Assembly: GCA_950022655.1 (NCBI GenBank)
Contig: OX465579.1
Span: 80,611,193-80,675,192 of the forward strand
Direction of reading: 5' to 3'
DNA: 64,000 nucleotides
Origin: Alentia gelatinosa
Lineage: Eukaryota; Annelida; Polychaeta; Phyllodocida; Polynoidae
A program made the translations under genes and the position numbers. Within the stretch, counting starts at the first letter, position 1. Each line of letters starts with the position of its first letter. Under the pieces are notes generated by a model that had not been told where the DNA came from, searched no databases, and saw only the letters and a program-made list of their open reading frames with translations. Shown here in pieces: positions 51,201 to 60,033 of this stretch.

Positions 51201-54200
51201 CCGAGACGTTCCGGGGCTCCGGCCACCCCTTGACCGCCTCCACCTTCGCGGGGTCAGTCGCGACTCCGGCCTCCGAGACTACATGCCCCAGAAACTGGAC
51301 TTCTCTCTGGCCCAGCTGGCACTTGGACGGCTTGACCTTTAACCCTGCTTGTATCAGGCAGTCCAGCACCTCATCGAGGCGCCGGAGGTGCTCCTCAAAG
51401 TCCGGTGCGAATATAATAATATCGTCGAGGTAGACCAGGCAGGTTGCCCATTGCAGGCCCTGCATGGCCACCTCCATTAGCCGCTCGAAAGTTCCCGGGG
51501 CATTACATAGCCCGAACGGCATTGCGCGATACTGGAAGAGGCCCCGGTGGGTAGTAAAGGCGGTCTTAGGACGGTCCGCCTCCTCCACTTCCACCTGCCA
51601 ATACCCGCTGACCAGGTCCAGGGTACTAAACCATCTGGACCCAGCCAGCGTGTCCAGCGAGTCGTCAACACGGGGCAGCGGGTAGGCGTCTTTGACCGTG
51701 ACTGCGTTCACACGCCTATAGTCCACGCAGAACCGCACTGCCCCGTCTTTCTTGCGGACGAGGACGACCGGAGAGGCCCAAGGGCTCTGGGACGGCTCGA
51801 TGACCCCCTCCTTCAACATCTTCTCTACCTCCACCCCTACCGTCTCTCGCCTATGTGGGGCCAGCCTCCGGGGCGGTTGTCTGATGGGCCCGGCTGTCCC
51901 TGTGTCAATAGTGTGGCGAACCAGGGTAGTGCGGCCCCGGTCCTCCGGAGAGAGCTGGAAGGCCCCCGCGCGCCGGCCCAACAGGGCCCGCATAGCCGAC
52001 CGCTCCCCCCCTCGTAGGTGGTCCACCAGCCCGTCCAGCACTTCCCCTCCGCTACAATCTCCGGCCGGGAGCGCCTCAACTATCCGGCAGGTATCGCCAT
52101 CGAAGTCCCTTCCGGAGGCGCCCTCCACCGGTTCCAGCACCCCCAGCACCATTCCCCTGTACACGGTCACAGCCGTAGGACCCAGGTTGAGGACCCGGAC
52201 AGGGCACAGGCCCCCCTCTGGTTCCACCAAGCCCCGCCCCACACGGAACTCCGGGCGGTCCCGGCCCTCCAGAACCCCGGTCCCACAATTCCCCAACGGT
52301 CCCTCCATTTCTCCCGTCAGCACCAGTTCGGACCTCCCTGGGATCACAGCCGCCCGGAGGTTCCGCACACGACGGCACTCCGCGGGGGGATCCCAGGTCA
52401 GCCTGCAGCGGCCCACGTCGACCGACATCCCCTGGTCCCGGAGGAACCCGGCCCCCAGGATGGCGTCGCTCCCCACGTCAGCTATCACCCATTCCACCGG
52501 AGTAGACCGGGAAGCCCACTCCAGGGTGGCCCTGACTTTCCCCGTTATAGCCAGAGGCCTTCCATCCGCACAGGTGAGCGGCCCCCCGGCTTCCGTCACC
52601 TCCCCGGGCCGCCCATGTCGTTGCCACCATGCGAGGGAAAGGAGGTTCACCGTGGCCCCGGTGTCCACCAGCATCCACACCGGCCTTCCCCACACACGGC
52701 CTTCCACCCGGATGCCCGGGCCCCCCGCTCTCTCTCTCCCTGCAGTATGCAATCGGCTTTTCTCCCCCCCCTGACCTCCAACCCGCCGCCGGCGGAGGTC
52801 GGCCCTAGTTTTCCGGCGTCCCGGACCCGGAGCCCCCCTGCACCGGAGGAGCCGGCGACGACTCCGGCGCCGGCCTCCGCAACGGGCAGTTTTTGCGTAT
52901 GTGCCCCTCCTGTTTGCAGTGAAAGCATTTACGGGGGCCTGGGTTGGGCGGACCCTGCATCATCTGGCTCCGCAGCTTGCCCAGCTCCTCCTTAAGGGCA
53001 GCCATCTCCTCCGCCATGGAGCCCCCGGCCGCCCTTACCCGCCGGGACCCTCCTCGGTCCGTCTTCAGGTACGCCTCGGCCTCCAGGGCCGTGGATACTG
53101 CGTCACTCATTGACCGGGGCTTGCTTTGGAAGATCCAGTGGCGGAGCTGCTCGTCCCGGAGACCCTCAACGAATCGATCACGACACATCGAGTCGATCGT
53201 CGACGCATCCGCCTCCGGGTACGCCAGTCTCGTTAGGCGCCACACTTCCTCCCCGAAGAGCTGCAGCCCTTCTTCCGAGGACCTCTCCAGGTTGCGGAGG
53301 AGTGCCTTGTACGTTTCCTGTTGATTCCTGGGCTGGAACCGTTTGTAGAGGGCCTCCCTGAGGCGGTCAAGCCCCCCTGGGGCCCCAGGCCGGATACCGG
53401 GGAGGACCCGGCGGGCCAGCCCGGAGAGGGAGACCCCCAAGAACGTCCCGGCCTGGACCGAGTTCCACCCGTTGGCTGCAACGCACAGCTCAAAGTGGGC
53501 AATAAACTCCTCCAGGTTAGAGGTCCCGTCGTATTTTGAGGGCATCACCACTGGCTTAGGGGCCACAGCCCGGGGTACGATCCCATCCCCTCCGGAGGCG
53601 GGAACGTCGGGGGATGGGGCCTGACCCACCACCTCCGACTCCCCCCCTACCTCTCGTGAGGAGGCCCAGGGCCACGCAGGGAGCGCCACCCCGGCCCTTA
53701 GGCTCACCGGCGGAGCTGCCGTCCCCGAAATCCACGGGCCAGCCGCCCCCCGACCCCCCAGTCAGAAATCCCAGCCAGCAGTGGGGGGTCGCTCCGGGAC
53801 CTCGGTGCCCCCGGCCCCTCCCCAGACCCCCCGCCGCCTCCAAACCTCCAATCATGGCCCACCCCGGGGCCCTCCCCCGCACCCTTCCGGGGCGCCAGGT
53901 GGACACCGGGGCCCCCCCGGGGGTCCCGGGGCGGGAGAACGAGGCCCCGGAACCCCGGGCGCTCGCCGCCCGAGTCCGCAGCGCCCCGGGAGGTCAAGTC
54001 CCCGGGCCCGGTCCCAGCACCCTTCCAGTCCGACAACCCCGCCGCCGGTGAGGAGTCGCCCCGGGCCCCGGGCGTCCGACCGCCCCAGCGCCCCTCCTCC
54101 GGACCCCCCGGTAGAGCACAGGGGCCATCCCGGGTGCGGTCCAGGGAAGGCTCCTCCACAGGCCCCCTAACCCCCTCACCGGAGGACTGAACCCTATCCC

Positions 54201-55615
54201 CCGCCGAACCCCTCGACCCCCCCGGGGGAGGCAACGCCCCGGAGACCCCGGAGGGCGAGTCCCAGCCGCCGGACGCCTCCGGGGTGACCAGGAGGCCCGG
54301 TCGCCGGAGTAGGAGACCCTCTTCCCCGAGCTCGACCACGGAGCCCCGGACCCCGGCCCCCAGATGGTCCAGACCTTCCATATGTCAGTAGAAGCATCCC
54401 ACCGCTGCCACCAATGTAATAATCAACAGACGCGGAAATTCAAGTGCCAACGGACAAGTTGTGGTCTTTATTGAACAAGCCTGCGGATACAATTATCTAA
54501 CGCGGTCCTCAGCTAACCCCTTGGGGATTCAGATGGGTCTGTAAGGGAGAGGTGGCCACGCTCCAGAGCTGGCACAACCAGAATGCCCGCCCCGGGGCGG
54601 CGCGCTCACTTAAATACCCGGCGAGTGACGACGTCTCACGCCGAGTATCGGGCCCCCGCGAGAGTCCCCGAGACTCCCGCTGGTACCCCACGAGCGCCCC
54701 GCCCCGGGGCACGGCCGCCCCCTCTCTCCCAGGCCCATCCAACCGCCACAATATATATATTAAAATTATGATAGTTTATTTACAACTACAGATTACAGAT
54801 TACACTGCTGAATGCTATTTCGATGCTCTGTTTTTTGGATTAAAATATTGGTTGTATTTACAGAGCATTGCGGAGGCAGCACAATTGAAAAAAGAACAAG
54901 AAGAATTTATTTTACAACAACAACGAGAAGAGAAGATGAAGGAAGAGGCAGAAGCATTCAAAAGGGAAGAAGAGGAGAAACGCAAGGTACGTCTGTTTGA
55001 TCAATGTGAGTTTCATGTTGAAAAACGTGATATGCCTCGGTTTAGTATACTGTATTCGATATGTTTGAGAAGACCTTGATCTCCATGATAAGGACGACAC
55101 TGATTTTTTACACGTCGTCCTTCTATAAAGTAGCCCTTTTTTGAACAGATTATTTGTATGTATAATACCTGGAATCGCAACATATACAAATAAAAATCCC
55201 GAAAACAGTCGAATGACCCATACAATCTTCCCTCAGTATAAGGCTACGTTCCTCCCTACACCTACTCACAATCGCTCCGATCCCTTAAAGCTCGCGACAT
55301 AAGTTCACCACCGATATCTTGTTTTAGCGTGAGGCAGCAGCAGCAGCCGCCGCTGAGAAGGAGGCAGCGCTGCCCAGCGTGGTGGAGATGGAGGAACCCC
55401 AGGAGGCGCCCACGGAAGCGGCCCCAGCTGCAACCCCGGCTGACGGGGCGGCCACCGAGGAGGCGGCGCCTGAGGCGGTGGCGCCGGCCGACGGCGAGGC
55501 CCCAGCTGCCGAAACCCAGGAGGAAGCCAAGGAAGATGCCCCGGCCGAAGCCCCCAAGGAAGCCGAGGTCCCGGCCGAGGAGCCTCCCGCGGCAGCCGAA
55601 CAAGCTGCTGAATAA
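45082..55615 (+). CDS. DPY30-domain protein, DYDC1/DYDC2-like (3 coding exons)
   Basis: Coding exons 45082-45228, 54864-54986 and 55328-55615 give 185 residues; human DYDC1 and DYDC2 are about 177. Residues 1-49 form a Dpy-30 dimerisation motif ([20 protein letters not shown], then [13 protein letters not shown]). Dpy-30 motifs dock on amphipathic helices, for example in axonemal radial spokes and SET1/MLL complexes. Residues 50-90 are a charged E/K/Q-rich coiled coil; residues 91-185 are an Ala/Pro/Glu-rich low-complexity tail. Splice sites are CAG|GTAAGC, TTTACAG|, AAG|GTACGT and TTTTAG|, all phase 0. An acceptor at 45074-45075 just before the ATG implies a 5' UTR exon upstream. A 9-kb LTR retrotransposon fills most of intron 1. 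DYDC1 and DYDC2 cannot be told apart here, so no symbol is given. Confidence 0.88.
45698..46033 (-). repeat. 3' LTR of the Ty3/gypsy element
   Basis: 336 bp, identical to the other LTR. AATAAA is at the complement of 45750-45755. Left flank ATAT matches the right flank of the element. Confidence 0.96.
46034..46041 (-). other. Polypurine tract next to the 3' LTR
   Basis: Minus-strand GGGGAGGG abuts the 3' LTR directly, the expected site of plus-strand priming. It is short but in the right place. Confidence 0.7.
46042..46849 (-). other. 3' untranslated part of the retroelement with short repeated motifs and an A25 tract
   Basis: No convincing frame. 46060-46490 is built of short self-complementary words around gaccataagggtcc/ggggtccgacc. 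46654-46678 is 25 T on the plus strand, so A25 in element sense, next to a run of 9 or more C. Confidence 0.6.
46850..48577 (-). CDS. 3' coding-like region of the retroelement, frame-broken, unknown function
   Basis: Between the zinc fingers and the 3' untranslated part, long open frames succeed one another: 47687-48577, 47221-48021 and 46850-47386. Each looks coding over part of its length. The first has a proline/threonine-rich start, an SV40-like basic motif KKRKV (48173-48187) and a helical stretch [20 protein letters not shown]. The second has an acidic serine tract of about 27 residues (47620-47703). The third ends with a compact segment ([10 protein letters not shown]…WECHFT) before a stop at 46850. 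Switches fall near a C14 run (48424) and a G10 run (47795). I see no transmembrane or envelope-like feature. High GC makes chance open frames likely, so the coding status of individual parts is uncertain. Confidence 0.45.
48373..49353 (-). pseudogene. Continuation of pol after an in-frame stop: GPY/F-like module plus two C2H2 zinc fingers
   Basis: 326 open codons in the same frame as pol, directly after its TAG. Residues 3-40 ([20 protein letters not shown], then KRVVHFDAL) match the C-terminal GPY/F-type module of Ty3/gypsy integrases, so the stop splits integrase. About 155 residues of basic and proline-rich sequence follow. Then come two zinc fingers at about 204-225 (C-x2-C-x12-H-x4-H) and 234-256 (C-x2-C-x14-H-x3-H). 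An internal ATG at 48763-48765 lies just before the fingers and could start a separate protein. The frame is lost near a run of 14 C at 48424-48437. Confidence 0.7.
49354..52752 (-). CDS. pol: Pol polyprotein: protease, reverse transcriptase, RNase H, integrase
   Basis: 1132 open codons counted from a TTG at 52752; the frame is open further upstream and overlaps gag, so this is not a true start. Aspartic protease motif LVDTGA at residues 28-33. Reverse transcriptase about 320-520 with [12 protein letters not shown] and active site YLDD at 441-444 (51421-51432). RNase H about 575-700 ([14 protein letters not shown]). Integrase: zinc motif H832, H839, C869, C872, then D901, D961, E997 with the D-35-E spacing. 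Order PR-RT-RH-IN marks Ty3/gypsy (Metaviridae). The frame ends at TAG (49354-49356) inside the integrase C-terminal region, just before a GPY/F-like module that continues in the same frame. Confidence 0.96.
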   Translation of the reverse strand: MHTAGRERAGGPGIRVEGRVWGRPVWMLVDTGATVNLLSLAWWQRHGRPGEVTEAGGPLTCADGRPLAITGKVRATLEWASRSTPVEWVIADVGSDAILGAGFLRDQGMSVDVGRCRLTWDPPAECRRVRNLRAAVIPGRSELVLTGEMEGPLGNCGTGVLEGRDRPEFRVGRGLVEPEGGLCPVRVLNLGPTAVTVYRGMVLGVLEPVEGASGRDFDGDTCRIVEALPAGDCSGGEVLDGLVDHLRGGERSAMRALLGRRAGAFQLSPEDRGRTTLVRHTIDTGTAGPIRQPPRRLAPHRRETVGVEVEKMLKEGVIEPSQSPWASPVVLVRKKDGAVRFCVDYRRVNAVTVKDAYPLPRVDDSLDTLAGSRWFSTLDLVSGYWQVEVEEADRPKTAFTTHRGLFQYRAMPFGLCNAPGTFERLMEVAMQGLQWATCLVYLDDIIIFAPDFEEHLRRLDEVLDCLIQAGLKVKPSKCQLGQREVQFLGHVVSEAGVATDPAKVEAVKGWPEPRNVSEVRSFLGLAGYYRAFVPGFAELAKPLSSLADKGRVFVWTPGCDAAFRGLKAKLTAAPVLGYPREHGKLIVDTDACDGGVGAVLSQVQGGLERVLSYASRTLTKLERNYCVTRKEMLAIMFALAKFRHYLVGRPVLVRTDHAALRWLRSLREPVGQVARWLQIMECYDLQIEHRPGRQHGNADGLSRVPCRQCGMQPPVPQRCAVVTRSRGRALEAEPPGDPTVSGAAPDISPRSWEDDQVNDPDLQRVREWLGEGTPHPPGEGDGPEIRTWWAQRDRLVLQEGLLGRWWYVPGGDKVFQLAVPRERRREILQSLHGPPLSGHLGRTRTVRRCQASYYWPGFRQDVSVFCAACVACLKRKGPPGPHRAPMGHVATSEPLQRAALDIMGPLPRSEGGNRYILVIMDYFTKWAEGVPLPNQEAGTVAQAFVEHFVCRLGPPAVLHSDQGRNFQSELFRRTTELLGISQTRTCAFRPQSDGLVERANRTIENLLAAVVREDQGDWDRHLPFVMSAYRSSVHASTGVTPNRMMLGRETAAPLALLYPPSEGRGTAPEPPEGYVGRLREGMERAHDWARRCLGAAVARQRRNHDLRARGAPFEVGSRVYYFHPQRRVGVTP
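52805..53707 (-). CDS. gag: Gag polyprotein of the Ty3/gypsy element
   Basis: 300 codons. A retrotransposon Gag capsid-type region runs from residue 55 ([20 protein letters not shown]) to about 220, with [20 protein letters not shown] and related helical segments. A predicted coiled coil follows near 230-250. A single CCHC zinc knuckle, [14 protein letters not shown], lies at residues 261-274 and would bind RNA. The frame ends in TAG just before pol; pol is open in the +1 frame and overlaps this end, so Pol is probably made by frameshifting or a similar recoding event. Confidence 0.93.
   Translation of the reverse strand: MSLRAGVALPAWPWASSREVGGESEVVGQAPSPDVPASGGDGIVPRAVAPKPVVMPSKYDGTSNLEEFIAHFELCVAANGWNSVQAGTFLGVSLSGLARRVLPGIRPGAPGGLDRLREALYKRFQPRNQQETYKALLRNLERSSEEGLQLFGEEVWRLTRLAYPEADASTIDSMCRDRFVEGLRDEQLRHWIFQSKPRSMSDAVSTALEAEAYLKTDRGGSRRVRAAGGSMAEEMAALKEELGKLRSQMMQGPPNPGPRKCFHCKQEGHIRKNCPLRRPAPESSPAPPVQGGSGSGTPEN
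53704..54381 (-). CDS. G-rich leader open frame ahead of gag (possible Gag N-terminus)
   Basis: An ATG 15 bp after the primer-binding site opens a 225-codon frame beginning [19 protein letters not shown], rich in Gly, Arg and Pro. It stops where the recognisable gag frame starts, in a different frame. It could be the true N-terminus of Gag separated by a frame change, or chance openness caused by very high GC. I cannot decide. Confidence 0.35.
   Translation of the reverse strand: MEGLDHLGAGVRGSVVELGEEGLLLRRPGLLVTPEASGGWDSPSGVSGALPPPGGSRGSAGDRVQSSGEGVRGPVEEPSLDRTRDGPCALPGGPEEGRWGGRTPGARGDSSPAAGLSDWKGAGTGPGDLTSRGAADSGGERPGFRGLVLPPRDPRGGPGVHLAPRKGAGEGPGVGHDWRFGGGGGSGEGPGAPRSRSDPPLLAGISDWGVGGRLARGFRGRQLRR
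54396..54413 (-). other. Primer-binding site, complementary to tRNA-Leu
   Basis: One base inside the 5' LTR the minus strand reads TGGTGGCAGCGGTGGGAT. This is the exact complement of the 3' end of animal tRNA-Leu of the AAG/TAG type (…ATCCCACCGCTGCCA plus CCA): 18 of 18 positions by recall of that tRNA end. It would prime minus-strand DNA synthesis. Confidence 0.85.
54415..54750 (-). repeat. 5' LTR of the Ty3/gypsy element
   Basis: 336 bp, TG...CA. By eye it is identical base for base to the LTR at 45698-46033. On the minus strand a TATTTAA box (complement of 54610-54616) precedes an AATAAA (complement of 54467-54472), the order expected of U3-R-U5. Confidence 0.96.
54610..54616 (-). promoter_or_regulatory. 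Putative TATA-like box in the 5' LTR
   Basis: Minus-strand TATTTAA, about 140 bp upstream of the LTR polyadenylation signal. The position fits a Pol II promoter for the retroelement; the exact start site cannot be seen. Confidence 0.5.
54864..54986 (+). CDS. DYDC-like exon 2, coiled coil
   Basis: 41 codons, starting [15 protein letters not shown] and ending EEEEKRK. Its acceptor lies only 113 bp from the right end of the inserted LTR element, so the branch point is probably in the short AT-rich stretch between them. Confidence 0.87.
55328..55615 (+). CDS. DYDC-like exon 3, Ala/Pro/Glu-rich tail and stop
   Basis: 95 codons plus TAA at 55613-55615, rich in A, E and P (for example [20 protein letters not shown]). 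GC-rich compared with its flanks. Possible polyadenylation signals lie downstream, such as AATAAA near 56638. Confidence 0.85.
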   Translation, partial: REAAAAAAAEKEAALPSVVEMEEPQEAPTEAAPAATPADGAATEEAAPEAVAPADGEAPAAETQEEAKEDAPAEAPKEAEVPAEEPPAAAEQAAE

Positions 55616-56111
55616 CTCCTCTCCTTTCATTAACATATTTATGGTTACTTTTCCCCTGCGCATGTGAAACTCCACCTGGCGAGTTGGAAGTTGTTTTTAA
55701 ATTCAAAGATATGAAAAGTGCCATTGAGAATGGCATAACTACGATGTATATATTATATACAATATTGTCGACCAAGATATGTATATTTTTCCTCATGTTA
55801 TTTTACTGTGATTAGTGTAAAAAATCATATTCGTGGTTGATAATAACTTTACCAACCCAGGGTTCTATCCGTATTTGATGCTGTTGTATTCATAAGGCTA
55901 TGGTTATTGTGATTCCGTCCAATCCAGAGTATCAAAACATAAACGTGCAGCACTCAGACTCACCGTCCAAATGGAAACGGTCATTCGTCATTGAATCTGA
56001 TTTATTTGATGGTACATATCAACAATATATTGGAATCGTACCAAGGAAATCCCAAAAGTAATCACTCCTCCCCTTTTCTGGTGAAAGTCAATGAAGGTGT
56101 TATCTATGAAT

Positions 56112-56317
56112 GGAAGTATGTCGTAAATATTATTTTTAAAAACCCATCAAAACAACACATTCTTTCACCTAAGAGTACTTCTATCAGTATTCTCATAGAG
56201 ACTTTGAACCATAACCCGAGGCCTATGCAAGTGAGGTGCTTTTGTCTCATATTTAAAGACTTAGCATGCTATATCGCATGTTCGCTTAACCTAAGGAATA
56301 GAAAAAGAACTGAAAGA
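56112..56317 (+). repeat. 205-bp repeat, copy downstream of the DYDC-like gene
   Basis: Second copy of 44313-44518. The two flank the gene in direct orientation. The 70-codon open frame across both is conserved, which may simply reflect recent duplication. Confidence 0.85.
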
Positions 56318-57976
56318 AATCCTATCCTGTTGCTTACCTAGACATGTAAAAAATTCTTATCTTTTGATATGTCTTTTTTCGACGTATTTTTGTCTAAACA
56401 TAGAACACGTATAGAGGTAGGTAGACTTCAGATAGAATATTCGACCTGGTTTCAAGTAAACTCTGCAATGACTATATGTAGGCTGATAGGGTTCAATGTT
56501 TAGTAAATGCTGGTAAAGTACTCCAATAAATTATTCATATGAAGGTTTAATGTAAGTTGCTGTTGTACTCTTTTGTTCTTTCAGTGCTATATAACAGTTC
56601 TGCTGGTTAGTGATAAATCGTCCTGTAAATACAGACAATAAATATATTTAAAATTGAATTGAAATTGTGTGCAGAACCATAGTTTTTATTGTAATTTACT
56701 TAATTGACATTAAGCTGTATTTCGTGCAGTAAGATTATTCTAAAAACGACTACAAACGATTTAAATGTTGGGATTCAAATATTGGGGGCTTCTCTAAATA
56801 CCATAGTTTTGCAACCAACCCCTGTCTACAATATATACAGCTTATAGCCTATGATCCATGGGTGCTGCCATGACACCCCCGAGTAAATGTTCTTCACTTA
56901 GAACACTATAAATTGAGGTGAAAAAGTAGGTGCTCTTTAATAATGGAGTTGCAAAAGAAGTGAGTGGTAATTGGAAAGTGTCACAACTCTAGCCTTGCTC
57001 ACATATATGTACATAAAGTGTTTCATGTGAAAAAAATCATGTCCTGGGTTTAAGTGTTATGTCATCCTGGTTTGGGATGGGTGTAGAGAGTCAAGGGAAC
57101 CATGGTAAAGCATTAACAGGCAGTTGAGTTTCGTGAGAACAAAGTCAGAAGACAGGTTCTGTCCCCTGAAGTAACCTGCCATACTGCTGGCCACTTAGTG
57201 ATTGCTTCATGAACTAACAATGGCTCTGTCCCCTATAGGGGTCGGCCGGGTTAAATCCCACACAGGATCACTTGGGGTGCACCTCAAACCAAGTAGTGTT
57301 GTTCTGTGTAGGCTCCAAAAGCTGAAAAACTTAATAAGTAGAATTCATAGCTTATCAAATTGATAATTAAGTCTAGCTTTATGGTGGTTTTATTCTAAAG
57401 AAATGCACAGAGAAGGAAATAGCAAAATAGTAAATTGCCTTTGAGTTTATGACTCAACACAGTCTCCAGGCAGTGCGAAAGATCTGGTAGGAGAGTAACA
57501 AACAGGTCTAGACTGGTTCCCTGCCCAAATGAACGATGGCCAATGTGCTCACTTTTTTTTTATTTGTCTTGTTAAGACATTGGGGTTAAGAGTGTCCTTA
57601 CAGTCTTTTGGTACACCCAAAATTAGACAGAAAAACAGTCATCAAATTTCACATCCAAGTATCCTGTTAGTAGTTTTATTTTATACCCATGCAGTATATT
57701 TGATAAATACTTACTGCTGCTCCCTATACAGTATAAATTGTATACTGTACCCTATGCAGTACACTTTTATACTGCACACGTTGAAATATCAGCTTTGGAT
57801 GGTTTCACCTACCCACAAAAGTCCTATAATGTGAACAATGTAATGTATCAAACTTCTGCCACCAATTGGCCTTGTATCCTAATACATTCCATACATGAGT
57901 ATTACAAAATTAAGAGCTGTACAGTTACATTTTTCATTTCGCAGAATTTCAGGATACCTCAATAGGTCTATGTATG

Positions 57977-58130
57977 GGTAGGAAACGCGGGCAAGCACCA
58001 TGTTTATACTGTAATCTCTATGAGTCGGCAACGTTTGACTGCGTTCATGGGTAGAACGCTAATTTCCCGTTCATCTGCTAGAGGGCTTCGCAGTCAATTG
58101 TAGTTCCAGTTCTGGCCACTAGGGTGACAA
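57977..58130 (+). repeat. ~155-bp dispersed repeat, copy 1
   Basis: Shares ggaaacgcgggc, cgggtagaacgctaatttcc-type words, atctgctag, tagttcca and ccactagggt with 61889-62038 in the same order and orientation. Confidence 0.6.
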
Positions 58131-58539
58131 ATGCGATTCTGCTTATGGATTCAGGATTAGGTTGTGTCTTTTTAGGATTTGTTTTATTCAGAGAGAAGAC
58201 TGAGGATGTCTCAGCAAGTGATAGGAGTAGAAACATGATTTAAAATGCACATTAATCAGAATGGTGATACCTTTGAGGTGATTCTATAGTTCTGATTAAA
58301 ATTAAAATTGTTAATTGAAAGAAATACAGACTTATGTCAATTAAGGGTTAAGATTATAGTTCAAAATTCAAGGCCCAAAATGGACTGACCTATGACATAT
58401 TTAGTTTTCTTTCAATCATCTATTTAGTAATAGTATTGTACTCAATGTTTCTTGTAATACCGAAATGCCGCTCATTGTGTAAGAGAGCGACGATCGATTT
58501 TGTCGAACGCAATTGGTCAAATATTTTCTTAAAGAGTGG

Positions 58540-58994
58540 AATTTTGGAAATCAGATGGATGGACAAATGGTGGGCGGATGGGTGGGCAGTTAGGTGGAAG
58601 AGCAGCCAGTTGGATGGGAAATCAGTTAGATGGGCATTTATATAAATAGGCACTCATAGACTAGATGGGATGTCAGGTGGATGGATAGATCTGTGGGCAG
58701 TCATCTAGATGGGTGGTTAGATAAATGGTCATTCAGGTGTATGGGCAGTCAGATGAATGAGCAGACAGGTGGATGGGCTGTCAGATACATGAGCAATAAG
58801 TGGGACTGGCAGTCAGATATATTTGTAGCCAGGTGGATGGGTAATCAAATGAGTGGGCAGTTAAACGGATGGGCAGTCATGTGGATAGACATAGGTGGGC
58901 AGTCAGCTGATCCATAGGCAATCAAATGAGTGGGCATATAGGTGGATGGGCAGTCAGATGTATAGGCAGTTAGGTGGATTGGCATTCACGTGAT
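58540..58994 (+). repeat. Minisatellite of GGATGGGCAGTCAG words
   Basis: Degenerate tandem array of units about 20-28 bp long built on (a/g)ggtggatgggcagtcagatg. It continues at 59517-59550 after an inserted CAGGGATG-type element. Confidence 0.75.
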
Positions 58995-59516
58995 CAAGGA
59001 TGCCAGAGTTCAGGGAAATCCCTGGAATCAGGGTTTTTCTAAAACACAGAAATATTGTCCTCACTACTCAAAAACCTCAATAGAAGCTGTGTATGTCAAC
59101 CCCATTTTGTTTCAGGAACCCCATATACCCGATTTCCCTTTAAACATGTGCATTATTACTTCCATGATTTTCAGGGTTTTCCCTCAGAAGTTTCCCATTG
59201 ATAATGCATGGATGAAAATCCCTGAAATCCCTGAAACCTTTGCACTGTTACTATACAAACCACTTTGAATGCATAGCTAACATCAGGAACCAGCTTAATA
59301 CTACAATCTCCCATGCACATATTTGGTTTAAAATCAATAAGACAAAGAAGGTAGAGCTCTACTTGGAGATCACAGACTGTAGTACCAGTTGTAATCACCA
59401 GGGGACATAGTTTTCATCGTTTTTTGAGTTCCCAGTAAGCATTGTAGTCTGGTGGGGGGGGGGGGGGGAGTTAAGGTAACTTAAGGGATTTTCCTCAAGG
59501 GCTGCTGACATCCCTG
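58995..59516. mobile_element. CAGGGATG-type inverted-repeat element, copy F
   Basis: 522 bp, CAAGGATGCCAG to CTGACATCCCTG, flanked by CGTGAT/CATGAT. It sits inside a minisatellite that resumes immediately after it. Confidence 0.7.
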
Positions 59517-60033
59517 CATGATTGGGCAGTCAGATATATGGACAGTCAGATTTTCTTTTGTTTTTTGTTTATTTTTTTATGGTTCTACCACTCGGGCAAT
59601 TCTTCCACCAAAAGTTCAATAGATCCAGTTACAATATGGTTGGTACAAGTGGTTAACAGTTCACGTCCCAAGAATACAAAACAAGTATGTACACAATATA
59701 CAAATACAGATGTGAAATGTACTGATCAAGTCAAAGTAATGAAGTAACGGGGATGTGATGGTATGTTACATCATACTTAACGCAGTTAGCATAGTTATTG
59801 CCTCCAATCCTTTGTGGAATATTTCTGCTTTGTCACAACTTGAACTCTTTTTTCCCTTCTATCCGCTGCGTAGATTCACTTAGTTCCTTCTATAAAAGTT
59901 TTCCTCTCTAGAGACGGGAACGTTTATAGATGGACGAGTTGATTCTCACAGTTTTAAACTTCACCTTTCAGTCACTGTATGTTCGTCTGCACAATTGATC
60001 CAGGTATTCCACATGCTTAGACTTCTTATGCAT

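Larger units (their letters stand above)
45698..54750 (-). mobile_element. Complete Ty3/gypsy LTR retrotransposon in intron 1 of the DYDC-like gene
   Basis: 9053 bp, minus orientation. The two 336-bp LTRs appear identical, begin TG and end CA, and are flanked by a 4-bp duplication ATAT (45694-45697 and 54751-54754). In element order: 5' LTR (right), primer-binding site, G-rich leader frame, gag, pol (PR-RT-RH-IN, the Ty3/gypsy order), a zinc-finger-bearing 3' coding region, a polypurine tract and the 3' LTR. Identical LTRs imply a recent insertion. The coding region nevertheless has a stop between the integrase core and its C-terminal module, and frame changes at homopolymers. GC content is far above the surrounding host DNA. 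It lies antisense to its host gene. Confidence 0.97.

Noticed and set aside
46850..53900. Long plus-strand open frames across the retroelement, for example 51752-52774 and 52018-52995
   Set aside because: They lie opposite gag and pol, have the skewed Pro/Arg/Ser/Gly composition expected of antisense GC-rich DNA, and show no family motif.
55305..55796. Minus-strand Arg/Pro-rich and Ala/Ser-rich frames over 55262-55796
   Set aside because: They are antisense shadows of the DYDC-like terminal exon, which has splice sites and phase agreement.
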